Positions 53,410 through 64,000 of a stretch of 64,000 nt of DNA are shown piece by piece. The DNA is from Coenobita brevimanus (Eukaryota; Arthropoda; Malacostraca; Decapoda; Coenobitidae): assembly GCA_032717465.1 (NCBI GenBank), contig CM064669.1, forward strand, positions 50,368,694-50,432,693. The letters are read 5' to 3'. The notes under the pieces were generated by a model that saw only the letters and a list, made by a program, of their open reading frames with translations, made no database searches and was not told the origin of the DNA. A program made the position numbers and the translations under genes. Numbering within the stretch: position 1 is the stretch's first letter; the number at the start of each line of letters is the position of its first letter.

Positions 53410-54225
53410 CTCAGTTCATTGCATCATGGTCCAACATCTGTGAATCTACTATGTAACATTCAAGCATCTACTGTATGCATCCACTGCATCACATTCAGGC
53501 ATCTATGAATCCCCTACATCACATTCTTCAAGTGTCTTAGAATTCACTGCATCACATTTAGGGGTCTATGAATCCACTTTGTCACATTCAGGCATCTGTG
53601 AAACCACTGCATCCTACTGAAGCATCTGTGAAGTCATGACATCACGTTCAGGTATCTGTGAATCCAGTGTGTCTTTTTCTAGTGTCTGTGAGTCCTCTAC
53701 ATCACATTCAGACATCTGCAAATTTGCGATGTAGTCCTGCACTCAGGTGACTGCCTGTTCCTCTCTTCCTTCCCTTTTTCCTTCCTTCCTCTTCTGTCTT
53801 TCTTTCATTCATTCTTTCCTCTTCCTTCTGTCAAAGGGTGACTTTACACTGAGTGACAAGCCAAATGGTTTCCTGTACACCAAGAAACCATTTACTCACT
53901 GGTTGGTAACCATATAACCAAACTATGGTGCCTGGTGGTTTAGTGGGTAATCAAGGCACTCCAGCTGGATTGAGCCTGTATAGTTTTATATCCTAGGGGT
54001 GGTTGGGGTTTATTGCTCACATAATGCTACTCTGGGATGAGTGAGGCTGGTCACTCTCATCGTAAATGTCAGGACCAACTTGCCAAGCCCCAGGCTCCTA
54101 CGCTTCCCACGGGGCAACACTGGATTGGATGATGATGATGAAATTCTAACATCTATGAATCTGCTATATCACATTCAAGCATCTATAAATCCACTGTGTC
54201 ATTGAAACATTTATGAATCCAGCAG
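53410..54225. repeat. 30-bp minisatellite, interrupted by a SINE
   Basis: Degenerate units on the pattern 'cattcaggcatctatgaatc' + 'cactacatca' recur about 10 times from about 53410 to 53735. The same unit resumes at about 54142-54225 ('acatctatgaatctgctata', 'aagcatctataaatccac'). The gap between is filled by the SINE at 53750-54140. Confidence 0.85.
53750..54140 (+). mobile_element. tRNA-derived SINE (second family), copy 2
   Basis: Matches 29785-30130 over its whole length: 'cactgagtgacaagccaaat', 'ggtaaccatataaccaaact', box A-like TGGTTTAGTGGG (53936-53947), 'gaggctggtcactct', 'aatgtcaggaccaacttgcc' and a (GATG)n tail at 54126-54140. Inserted into the 30-bp minisatellite. Confidence 0.78.
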
Positions 54226-54499
54226 CGAAAGAGAGGCAGGAGAGGTGAATGAACATAGTACTGTAGTTAACTGTACTGCATTTGTGAAACTGTAAGCAGG
54301 GATTAGAATCTTGGGTGCTAGCTGATAATCAGAACTCTAAGAAGTTGGCTTTATCACTGATGTATTATGTGGCATATTTGTGCTGTACTTATTTTATATA
54401 CCTAATAATTGATATTAAGGTCATTAGCTATTCTTCCATGTACATTTGGGGGTAAGAGTATCTTCTGTTTGACATTGTCTGTAAAATATTGCCGAATGA

Positions 54500-54590
54500 T
54501 ATAGGACAGAGCGACATGGAGATGATTTGTTTGTGTCCACACCATACAGGATCACGGCATCTGGCAGTATATAGGTAGATGAATAGATGG
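54500..54590 (+). mobile_element. LINE family A 3'-end fragment (very short)
   Basis: Only the last ~90 bp is present: 'gatttgtttgtgtccacacc', 'ggcatctggcagtatatagg' and a GATA-type tail. Confidence 0.65.
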
Positions 54591-55089
54591 ATGCGGAATA
54601 CTGCCTTCAGTTTTTTCTGCTTAGTTAAATTTGCAGGCTGAGAGAGGCTTGGTATGTTTCATTTACCATAGATGATGTGTGTAGGAGGAAAGTGATGGAC
54701 ATGCCCCAAATTTGAAGTAAATGCAGTGGAACAGTGGGCATACTTTTACCCCTGAATATGCTGTATATGATAACAGGTATTATAATATTGTAATCTGCAC
54801 ACAAACAGGAATGGGAAAATGCACAGAGTCTATACATATGCACCAAAAATAATCTGTAATAACATAGTATGCAAAAAAAAAAAAAAAAAAAAAAAAAAGT
54901 ATATTTTCATATATTTATTATTTATTTGTGGATTTAGGTACTGTAAATGCATGACTGTACCAAACCAGCAGCTGGAGAGAGTAATAGAAGTACAATGTAT
55001 TTAAACCTCTGAATTTTTATCCCCTCACATCTTGCATACCTGTCTGTCTCCTGTGAAGTATCTTGCAGTCATATAGATGTAGTAATAAT
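54591..55089. other. Intergenic, nothing recognised
   Basis: AT-rich, with an A26-type run at 54873-54898. Confidence 0.5.
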
Positions 55090-55275
55090 TGCACCCCCAA
55101 GTTCATCTGAATGTGAACCCAGTGGGCTGCAGGCTGATGTTGCCTCTCTCCTGCAATCTACCATCCTCCTTTTGGGGGATAGGGAGGGAGCTGAGGGACA
55201 TTTGGATAACCCAGAAGTGGTCATCTGACTCAATTGGTGCACCCACATGAAGGCATCCTTCTCTGGCACCTTTCA
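55090..55275 (+). repeat. Dispersed repeat family E, copy 3
   Basis: Matches 34050-34215: 'gtgggctgcaggctgatgtt', 'taccatcctccttttggggg', 'cacatgaaggcatccttctc'. Confidence 0.65.
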
Positions 55276-58079
55276 AATACATGAGAAAGACAGAAGAAGT
55301 GCTGATAGTCTTTGCTTGACACCTACCATTCACCTGCCTTAGGTCTACTCATATTCCATTAATAGTAAGCAAGAACTCCATGTGCATTTGATAACCGTGG
55401 CACTGAGAACTTCCGTTTATGCCGTGTTTAGCTCAGCCTAAGTCTATACCAAGGAAGGTAATATGGGATTGGCTATCTACTGATATTGCCCCAGTATTTA
55501 TCACATGATGGAAGTTCTGTGATTCTTTTATTTCCATTGGGTTATGACAGTGATTCAAGTTACTGGGAAAAAAAAAAAAAAAAAAAAAAAATCCATGTAT
55601 GGAGACCTTGCTGTATATTCACTCATTTTTATATCCAGCTCCCTCACCATTCATGTCTGTTGCTGATGCTGTACTGTACATAAGATGCACATTGTACCAT
55701 TTGTTGTGTATCATGCTCCATATGGTATTTCATCATGAACAACCACCTGCAGACAGATCTGTATTTACCTTATCAGTATTAATATTTAAGATAGAGAGTG
55801 GTACTATATCTCAGTTACATGTGCTCCAAACTCTGACATATTGAAGTTTATTTTGCTTTTGTGTAATTTGATGATGCGCCCCAAGAGTTGTACTTCCACT
55901 GCAAGCTTGGCCACCTCTTTTGCAGTCTCTTGTTATCTCATTCACTTCATTCAGGTAATATAACTTCATCAGGTCTGATACATCATCTTAGGGTCGTACG
56001 ATAGGGTGGCATATGAGGCTTTGTAGCATCTTTTTCTTCTCAATTTATGGTTCATATTACACTCCTCTTCTTCATTACTGAGGCAGAGTATATTGATGCT
56101 AGACATACTATATAAAAATAGCATAAAAAGAGAAAATCAGGTGTAGTTTGCTGAATAAATCACTAAGAAAAAGATGCAATGAAGTCTCCTGTGTTGCTTA
56201 GAATAACAGACATTACTTATTAGACAGCCTCACATAGTAGCATCATCCACATTAGCTACAAAGACATTCATTTGTAATAATCTGACTCCATTCACAATTC
56301 ACCCACGTAGCTCATCTACTCTGATCACAATCAGTCGACACTCATTTTCAGTAGCACTTAATCATATTGTCTAGAGCCCAATCACTTCCATTGCAGTCAC
56401 CCTTGTCCTCTGTAATGTTAACCCAGAAGAATAGCCTTCCTAATCCTCAAAGATAAATTACATGACTGAGAACCGGTCTGTCAGTTTCGATGTCGGTCGG
56501 AGTCTGACAATTACAGTGGTGGCTAAGGAAGTGCTTGATCCCTTCAGTATGGTGATGTCTGTTATACAGGTTTTCTTCCTATCTCCAAATTATTTTATTC
56601 AGTAAAGATGATTTTTTTTTTTTTTTTTCCCTAGCTAGATTGGCTAGATACAGACTTCAATTATCCCTTCAGTGTTAAGGCACTTGTCCATGATGAGAAA
56701 AAAAAAACAACAGCAAAAAAAAGCTGGCATTAGCAGACATAATGTTTAGAAAGGTGTCTCCATATTGAAGGGGTTAAAATATTGTAGAAACTTAATTACC
56801 CAGACCAGTAACATCATTTTGTAACTGCTAGTACCCCAGTTAAAGTGGAGTACAGCCTCATATGCAGGCAACAGGTAGATAGACCCTTCATTCATTTATG
56901 TAAAAATATACCTAACCATTCTATTATAATCAGTGTCAAAGCATGATGCACGTTGATTTAACAATACAATAACTGTTCCCTGAACTGAGTAATACCTTAT
57001 TCCCGTGGTGAGCAAAACTTTTCTGTCAGGATTTCAGTGCAAGGATAGTGGGTATGTGCTGATAAAGTGCTCAGTCTAGTAGAATTAATCCATTGCATGC
57101 CAGTTAACAATATTGTATGGTCAGTAACTGCAAGTGGCTCTGAGAACTTTGACAAAAATTTTCTAACATTACAGTACCTTACGTCAGCATCATAGATATC
57201 CACAAACATCTGTGTTAGTTATTACTGCTGTATCACCCCTTGTAATACCATATCTATAACAGTGATCAACTGAAAAAGACACACAGTATTATGGATGTTG
57301 TACTGTACATAGTTACATACCATGCAAAATTGATATATTGTTACAAGGAGTAAATACATAGATCATTGGAAGAACATTTCTCCATTGCATTTAGAATAAC
57401 TTAAGTTACTCTATTTGTGCTGTAACAATTATTACATACCAGTTCCTACTCTTCTTTATCCCCCAAATTTTCTCCAAAATCTTTATAACTGTAGTTTGTA
57501 TATGTGCTGGTAAGTTAAAGTACAGTATAGGGTTAGGACTGATGTTTTATGGTTATATTATTGTATTATTTATATGGATAATATTGAGCCAGTGATATAG
57601 TATTGACGATATCTTCCATGTTTTTTTGTGTTACACGTTTCCAAGATCTTCCATGTATGCCGAGAATACATTAAATATCTTTACAGTCAAGTGTTTTTCC
57701 TTGTCATTTCTTGATTTAGGTAGTGATGTTCATATTAACACTCATGATCTGTTCTGTTAATGAAAGTGTTTAGGTCTACTTTACTGAACTGTAAAAAGCT
57801 TTGTTATAAAAATTCATCTTAATGTGCAGATACATGTCAGTAAATTTAAGTCTCATGTTGAATGCAACAGCTACAGCTACATTGCTTCGCGCTACACAAA
57901 ATGTCTGATTTGCCATATGACTTTATGCTTAAAAGGCCTTTCAACCATATACTGTAAACTAGTTTTGTGAATTCAGAAGACAGAAACATATCACTGGATA
58001 TTCATTTTCTTCTTTATCTTTCATCTTTTCCCACATCTATATGAAATCAATGTGTTTGACCAATCTTCAACATACAGCC
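55276..58079. other. Intergenic AT-rich sequence, no gene recognised
   Basis: About 2.8 kb with homopolymers (A22-type at about 55568-55590, T18-type at about 56611-56628) and no supported coding, RNA or repeat family. A C/G-poor stretch with ATTAAA at about 57670 followed by GT-rich sequence could be a polyadenylation site, but this is weak. Confidence 0.5.
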
Positions 58080-58390
58080 CAGTCATTTTGGTTTTGGCTG
58101 GTTCTATGGCCAGATGCTCTCCGTGGTGCCAACCCTCCCTGTTTATCTGGACTTGGGACCAAGCTGGGCTGTGTTGCCCTCCCAGTGGGTGGGGTAGTGC
58201 TTTTAGTCTGGCTGCTGCTAATGGATCCTTCTAGTATGGCCCCAGTCAGTCAAAGCAGCACTGAAGCCTGCTCGTCGCTCTAGGTAGGACTTCACAAACA
58301 TGCCCATCTTGACCCTTGAAGATTCATTGCAACCTTTTCTGACTGGAGCTGTGGCCTATGAGGGTCTCAGATGAGGTGGGGGATTAGGGG
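58080..58390 (+). repeat. Decayed retroelement relic with GATGCTCT...GGGACC motif
   Basis: 'ggccagatgctctccgtggt' + 'gccaaccctccctgtttatc' + 'tggacttgggaccaagctgg' resembles a motif found in tails of RTE-class and SINE elements across many animals. Both the family assignment and the ends are uncertain. Confidence 0.45.
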
Positions 58391-59189
58391 ACCTGGCTGA
58401 CCTCCTCAGGAGATGCAAATAGTATACAGTATTATGAAAATTGTCCTTGGATACTTTATTTTTTTTCCCTTAGTGATTAACGTCTTACTGAAGCCTGTAT
58501 CAATGGATAGGCATTCTGTTGGAAATTTCAGACATGGTATACCATGGAAGCTGATCAAACAAAGATAATAAAAACCTCTCAAATTTGTATAAAAGATGCA
58601 AAGGCACCTGCAGGGATATTACTCTCAAACCACTGTGTATGCATCACAGTGGCACAGAAGGAATATTGTACTGAGACGAATGCCAAGTCCAACTGGCAAG
58701 GAAGTAATTTATTTTATTCTGTGAATTATTCAGCTTAACAAAGACATTCCTAGGCTGAAGGGCTAAGTATACCTCAAGTAAATTTTGGCACTACAGTTAA
58801 AAACAAGCACTGTATTCTGCCAGACATGTGAATGTGAAGCCATATGTAGACCATGTTTGGACCTAGGAGGAACCGGACTTCAGGGGGACTGAATTCGAGT
58901 GAATGGGGACTGAGTCCCATTTGACTAGGCAAACTTTAGTTAGCTTCTTTTTATCAGGTATTTTTCTGGCTGTCTGGACCCTACCATCACCAATCCCAAG
59001 GTGGGGAAGGTGATCTGGATGATAATATGATTATGTACCAAACTAAGTACTGTACCCTGCTGTACTTATGTTCTCCAGATTACTTGTTCAATATACGTGT
59101 GGATGGTGTCATAAAACAAATCCATGATAAGGCAGTGGATGTTGGAATGTCCTGGTGAGACAGGACAGGGTTTGGAAACTGCCTTAACT
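58391..59189. other. Intergenic; weak repeat relics
   Basis: Nothing firmly recognised. Positions 58950-59030 carry 'ggtggggaaggtgatctgga' + 'tgataatatg', resembling 31815-31850 and 39010-39050. A small shared repeat tail is possible. Confidence 0.45.
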
Positions 59190-59960
59190 GTTGTTTGTTT
59201 ATGATACTGTGTTGATAAGTGCAGGTGAATGGGAATTGCAAGGTTTGGTAAATGAGTCTAAAAGTGTGCGTGAGAATGAAATCTGAAAGAGGATGGCTAA
59301 GATTAGTTATGATCTTGAGAGAAATTAAGTCATGGAATACACAGTGGGAGGAGATGGTCAGGAAATGGAGAATGTAAATGCCTTCAAATATTTAGGTAGT
59401 GTGATCATCAAGTACAGAAGTTCTGAGGAAGCGAATGAATGTGTACAGCAGGGAAGAAAGGTTGCGGGTTCATTGAAGTCGGTGATACAGAGCAGGAAAA
59501 TGAGTATGGAATTACTGTATTAAAAAAAAAAAAAAGTTGCCACATGGGTATTGTGATCCCTGCTCTTGCATATGGGAGTGAAGCGTGGAGTGCTGACACA
59601 AGTTAAAGGGTGAGAGCAGTGTAAATGAGTTGTCTTAGATCTGATGGAGTTTCGTGGAGAACGAGACAGCCAAATGAGGAATAGGAGGGGGTTTTGGTGT
59701 TGTGGATGTGCTAGAAAGCATTAAAAGTACAATGAGATAGTATGGCTGTGTGGAGAGGATGGAGACTCAGACTGTGAGTGACATGGAGAGGAGGGAGGAA
59801 GGGCCCCTGAGGATGAAGGATGAGATGGCGGTCTGGATGGAGTTGAGGGATGAGGGGTATATGAGAGAGGGGGTGTAAGTTGAAGAGATGGGAGCTTGAT
59901 GGCAAATAACAGGGAGAAATGGGGACGATTCATTTGTGGCCACCCCTTAAGGGATTAATG
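59190..59960 (+). mobile_element. LINE family A, RT motif C region to 3' end
   Basis: Frameshifted 'SAGEWELQGLVNESKSV' (about 59220), then 'NAFKYLGSVIIKYRSSEEAN', 'GSLKSVIQSRKMSMELLY', an A14 run, 'IVIPALAYGSEAW', a decayed 'WFGHVERM' region and the family 3' end 'ccaccccttaagggattaat'. Same family and order as 860-1915. Confidence 0.75.
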
Positions 59961-60329
59961 AATCTGGTTGTGACAGAAAAACACTGTAATCAAAGTAAGT
60001 ACAGAAGTTACATATATAGTTTCTCACGGTCACAAAATGTTGCCATCATTGGCTGCCGACCACTGAACCATATCCATTATATCTGAAAGTATGTGAACCC
60101 AATCAAAGTAGGCTACACGAACTTGCCCTCTTATCTCGACTCTGCGCGTCATACCATACCATACACCTCGGTTATCAACGAAAACATCTCTGACCTTGTA
60201 GTATCATAAAATCTGGAGTACTACACATAACACTGAGGCCCCTATGACTCATTTTCACTCAAATAAAATTGTTTAGGATCAAATTGAATGGTATACGAGC
60301 GCTGTTCTGACCATGGTTGAGGGGAAATC
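59961..60329. other. Intergenic, nothing recognised
   Basis: Unique-looking sequence with higher CpG than its surroundings. Could include upstream sequence of the next gene, without direct support. Confidence 0.45.
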
Positions 60330-60560
60330 TGTCTGTCTATCTCCAGACTCCTGACGCTTTATTCCCATAAAGAGTGGCTACAGACGATTCGCCTCCACGT
60401 TAGCCTGTCCTCTGCCATCTGGCTGCTCTAGAGCTCACTTCCTCTCTTGCATTTCATCCCAACCCACGGTCTCATCTTCTTCCCCTCCCCCTCAACCCGA
60501 CTCACTCGGACTCTCCTTGTCAGTCTTATTTTCCATACTCTTCACACGGCCATACCATCT
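60330..60560 (-). mobile_element. LINE family A 3' fragment (minus, diverged)
   Basis: The order on the + strand ('gtctatctccagactcctga', 'ggctacagacgattcgcctc', 'cttcccctccccctcaaccc', 'ctcttcacacggcca') is that of the reverse complement of LINE A's 3' end, as at 4455-4715. Confidence 0.65.
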
Positions 60561-61140
60561 CAACGGAAATAACAACGAGATATTGGAAAGAAAACCCGAT
60601 CATGGCCGAAGGCAAATGAAACTTCGTTAATAGAAGGACGTCAAAGTTTCCCATTACATAACGTTTTCTGTGATTGCTGATTGTAAACAAATATCAGCTG
60701 TTTAGCGTGATGATGAAGTCTAATCGACGTGTGTAGCAGGTGTTATGAATCTTGTATTAGTATTTAATTGCCGGGTGTATTAATAGTACTCAGACAGCTA
60801 TAGTTAAGAGAGTAAGGAGTAGGTAGGATACATGTAAACCTATGTAAAAGCAAATTTGGGTCAGAATTTAGATGTAGTTTGTCTAATACCAAATTTACTT
60901 CCGACCACTCGAAACATCAAATAATCCCGCAGGATGAAAGGGTGTTAGAAATCTATAAGGAAAATAGGAGCCCATAAACTAAGTATTGCACCATATTTGT
61001 ACAATGCATAGTCAAGGATTTTGGCGACATAGCGGAGGGGTTGTATAATCAGGCCTTGTTAATTCAGCCACACGCGATACCCCACACTGAAGGTCGTGGC
61101 ACCGGCCCTGCCCACTGGGAAGGGTTAGCCGGTACGCTGG
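60561..61140. other. Intergenic, nothing recognised
   Basis: Unique-looking. Positions 61040-61135 are GC-richer and structured-looking, but no RNA family is recognised. Confidence 0.45.
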
Positions 61141-61290
61141 GCAGCTTAGTAAGCGTTAGACAGCTCAGTAAGTTAAGTAATAGACAACTGAGTAAGCATT
61201 AGATTTCTTAGTGTTAGGCAGTGATGAGTATCAATTTAGCACCAGTATTAGCTCAGTATCAGACAGCTAAGCAATAGACAGCAAGCACTG
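61141..61290. repeat. Degenerate ~20-bp tandem repeat (cagctnagtaagnnttaga)
   Basis: 'cagcttagtaagcgttagac', 'agctcagtaagttaagtaat', 'caactgagtaagcattagat' and 'ttcttagtgttaggcag' form about six diverging units. Confidence 0.6.
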
Positions 61291-61618
61291 TAAGTGGTTT
61301 TATCCAGATTTGAGAGTTGCTAGACTAAATATTATTGTACTTGTTACTTGGGTTAACTGATTACATGGAAGGAGATTGTAGGTACTGGTAACAAGTCAGA
61401 TTCAGCTAAAGCTGTTAAGTATAATTTAGCAACTGTATATGTGGAGTTAAAAGTTTTGTCAGCTGCCTAAACAACAGACCAATTTCTGCAGTAAGTTATG
61501 AGAGTGAAGGTGGCTGTGTGTGGTGTGGCAGTGTTTTGTGCATTGTAATTTTCAAATGTTTTATGATCTCTGTGCATAGATAAAGGGTATAATACTGTAA
61601 TGGTGGAGAAACCCAGTA

Positions 61619-62389
61619 CACTCAATCCTCGTAAATCGCGGCAATTTGGGTCTGGATCACTGCCATGATTTACAAAATCCATGATTTATGAATAATAACT
61701 CTTGTGTGAAAAATTAATTTGGGTCTGGACTTTGGCCAAACCGCCTCCACAGCACCCTACCTATACCTGTACCCTATCTAGGCACCATCAAACACAAACA
61801 TACAGATTTAGGAATATTCAGTGCATGTATTAAATAGAAATAAGCAATGTTAAGGGATCTCACCTTAATCCTATAACGTAATTGCTTAAGTGAATGGAGT
61901 GGGGTGATGTTGGGAAGAACTTAGAACCTCTCAGCACTCGTTCTTTCAAAACTTTCGCCAGCTTTGAAAACTTTTCTCCCTTCTCAACACGACGAATGAG
62001 CTCCAAACATTGACTGTACGACAACGGTGGCGGCTTCTTGACGCCATACTGCTTAGAGCGGTTCATTGGGGTGCCGGGAGGGGCCATGGCTAGGAGGCGG
62101 GGGGAAGTTGCACAAAGAAAGCAGGTAGCTCTCGTATTCCACGGCGACGGTCGGTAGTGTGCGGACTGGCGGGACAAGAACAACAACAACACGGCGGCAT
62201 TAGTATGCATACTTGCCAACAGGCCTGCGTGGTGATTGGTTGTTGGGTCACCATTTTCAGTTTGAATGCCGTGGTTTACAGTTCTCCTCGGAAAAGGCCC
62301 ACTTGGGTGCCTAGGTCCGCGATTTTCATGACTTAACCATGATTTACTAATCCATGATTTATGAACACTCAATTTACGAGGATTGACTG
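61619..62389 (-). mobile_element. Tigger/pogo-type DNA transposon, internally deleted, 771 bp
   Basis: Termini CACTCAATCCTCGTAAAT... and ...ATTTACGAGGATTGACTG are inverted repeats of the Tigger type, flanked by TA at 61617-61618 and 62390-62391. The minus strand encodes a transposase N-terminus: 'MAPPGTPMNRSKQYGVKKPP', 'PLSYSQCLELIRRVEKGEKF', 'SKLAKVLKE'. The 'ELIRRVEKGEKFSKLAK' part matches the CENP-B/psq-like helix-turn-helix. The frame then runs into the low-coordinate end with no DDE catalytic domain. Non-autonomous derivative. Confidence 0.85.
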
Positions 62390-62391
62390 TA

Positions 62392-63095
62392 ATTCATCAC
62401 AGATTCTGGGTAAAATATGATAAGGTATAATTAAACTGTTAACAGTATTGACCTTGATTATACTGAAAGTTCTCTGTAACTTTTGTAGGATAAGTGTGTA
62501 GTAAGGATGGGAAAGAAGCTTGATCATCGCTTAATTACACATATGATGTACGAGATAGTCTTAGTGTATATGCTTCTGCAAGACTCATGTACAGGTAACT
62601 TTCAGTTACAGTACAGTATATGGTGAAATTGCTGTGGTACAATACTAACATTCATTACAGCTGAGGGTCCTTGGATCAACCAACATCAGGAGTCTCTCAC
62701 TGAGGGTAGATCTTCCTCTTACACTCCAGGTCCCTGGATGTGTCAGATTTGGACTTGATGAGTTGAGAAATTCCAGAAGCGTTGACATATGTCCACAAGT
62801 TACCTCCTTGATCAGATACAGTACAACACTTTCTTGCCTCCTAAGTTCCTTGTTTCACTTCATTGTAAGAGGCAGTGGGCACAGAAAGTGTTTGCCAGAC
62901 TCAAGGATCTAATATTGCACTTTCAAACCCTGTCAGGACATGGACAGTCTAGGCTGTTTCTATATGGTCATTGTTTGATGATTACACTTATAGTACCAAT
63001 ACCTTCAGAGTGACTTCCCATCTTGTAAGGGTCACAAACAGTCCACAGATAAACCTTTCAGGACACGAGGGAGCATTCTAGTAACCATAATCTTT
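62392..63095. other. Upstream region of the next gene; no coding exon recognised
   Basis: Unique-looking. A possible acceptor (cattcattacag, ending at about 62660) is followed by a moderately GC-rich stretch to about 62800, which could be a 5' untranslated exon. The 74-codon ORF at 62789 has no recognisable similarity. Confidence 0.4.
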
Positions 63096-63285
63096 TCACC
63101 TAAACTTGGCCCAAAGTTTTATCCTTTAGCAGCTATTTCATGTAAGACAGTGGAGGGAAAGGATGATTGTACAGCTCTGCATCCTTTCTGTTGCTCTTCT
63201 TCATGACTATTATGGTATTCTAGTGTTGATCTACTATTGCAACTCATCATTCAAGATGGATAGATGGCAATTTTAGGCTACATTA
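63096..63285 (-). repeat. Dispersed repeat family D, copy 6 (inverted)
   Basis: The reverse complement gives the family blocks in order: 'gcctaaaattgccatctatc', 'gatgagttgcaatagtagat', 'gaaaggatgcagagctgtac', 'tacatgaaatagctgctaaa', 'gggccaagtttaggtg'. Confidence 0.78.
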
Positions 63286-63376
63286 CAATGAAAAGGATGT
63301 TGAAACGATACTATTACTTAAAACCGTTCATGTGATGGGTTTCCCTGATTTGAATTTGTAGTGTCAGAAAGGAGTC

Positions 63377-63629
63377 ATGTCCAATGATGAGAAGACTGAG
63401 GCAGCCGTTGTTGGAGATGATAACGAGAAGGGCGACGAGCAGAAAAAATCCTCCATGATGAGTGTGGAGGATGCCGTTTCCTCAGATAACGGTGAAGATA
63501 CTGGCTGCGGCAATAGCAACAGTGTGGAGGTGAATCTCCATAAGAGTTCCACAGAAGAGAATATGGTTACTGACACTGGGGACCCAAAAGACAATGGTAC
63601 ACCAGATGTGAACAACAAAGCGAGATCAG
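63377..63629 (+). CDS. First coding exon of an unidentified gene (3' incomplete)
   Basis: ATG at 63377 is preceded by an acceptor-like tgaatttgtag or tgtcag, so a 5' untranslated exon probably lies upstream. 84 codons plus one base to donor gtacat at 63630. Reads 'MSNDEKTEAAVVGDDNEKGD', 'EQKKSSMMSVEDAVSSDNGE', 'DTGCGNSNSVEVNLHKSSTE' and on. Acidic, Ser/Asp/Glu/Asn-rich and probably disordered; no domain or signal peptide. The product cannot be named from this exon. Confidence 0.65.
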
Positions 63630-64000
63630 GTACATGTCTGTGATTTTAAAATGTAGGTACTGTATTTAGAGGTACTGTATTTCATTTTATTGGTGGCAAT
63701 GCAGTTCATTTCAGTCATGATGACACAGTGTTTATCCTTTATTTCATCATAGTCATCCTGCCTCGTATGAATCTGAGAAAGTAGTTTGGAAAGGCAATAA
63801 TATCTGCCTGAGGAAATTTTTTTTGTAAATCCTTTTTTTCTTATTCTTTAAGGGTGAATTAGCAACCTGTAGTAGAAAATTAAAACTGTTTGAATATGAA
63901 TGATACTGGTATATACAGTTCAGTGTACAGTATTAGTATAATAATTTATTGGCATAATGATGTTGATGGGAAATAACTAGTGATACAATAAACTCTCAAT
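63630..64000. other. First intron of the unidentified gene, runs off the window
   Basis: AT-rich sequence after the gtacat donor, no exon seen. Confidence 0.5.

Noticed and set aside
62789..63013. 74-codon ORF before the last gene
   Set aside because: Unsupported by any motif or splice context; at most part of a 5' untranslated region.

Overview
This is a nuclear genomic window from an animal, most likely a decapod or other malacostracan crustacean. That assignment is an inference from three things: an intron-rich animal gene, extreme dinucleotide microsatellite density, and many decayed non-LTR retrotransposons of the type common in crab and shrimp genomes. Nothing bacterial, organellar or viral was recognised.

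The one gene that can be reconstructed with confidence runs on the + strand from 21056. It encodes the HEAT-repeat protein PPP4R4 (regulatory subunit 4 of protein phosphatase 4). Fifteen internal exons (21056-21303 to 38560-38722) join in frame with GT/AG borders. Exon 15 ends in phase 2 and can join, in frame, either a short terminal exon (39486-39585, 33 codons) or a very large one (47941-50266, 774 codons). The large exon encodes a basic, Pro/Ser/Arg-rich disordered tail with two SxIP motifs of the kind that bind the microtubule plus-end protein EB1. A (TG)42 repeat lies 16 nt upstream of its splice acceptor. The first ~100 or more residues of PPP4R4 should lie upstream and were not found. 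A second + strand gene begins at 63377 with an acidic first coding exon that runs off the window.

Layout: 1-5.7 kb is decayed LINE sequence with a tRNA-derived SINE nested in one LINE and a 156-bp MITE with perfect terminal inverted repeats. 5.9-19.5 kb is almost wholly simple sequence: long (AC)n/(AG)n arrays, minisatellites, a ~1 kb homopurine tract and a ~0.65 kb homopyrimidine tract, with a broken BED-finger-like retrocopy at 13.5 kb. 19.5-50.3 kb holds PPP4R4, whose introns carry two hAT MITEs, LINE and SINE copies, a 341-bp near-palindrome and a chimeric mariner. 50.3-63 kb is AT-rich 3' flank and intergenic DNA with more LINE/SINE copies, an interrupted minisatellite and a Tigger/pogo element with TA target duplications. 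A previously unnamed ~190-bp dispersed repeat (called family D here) occurs six times across the window.

Coordinates of decayed repeats are approximate. Homology calls come from reading the sequence, not from database searches.
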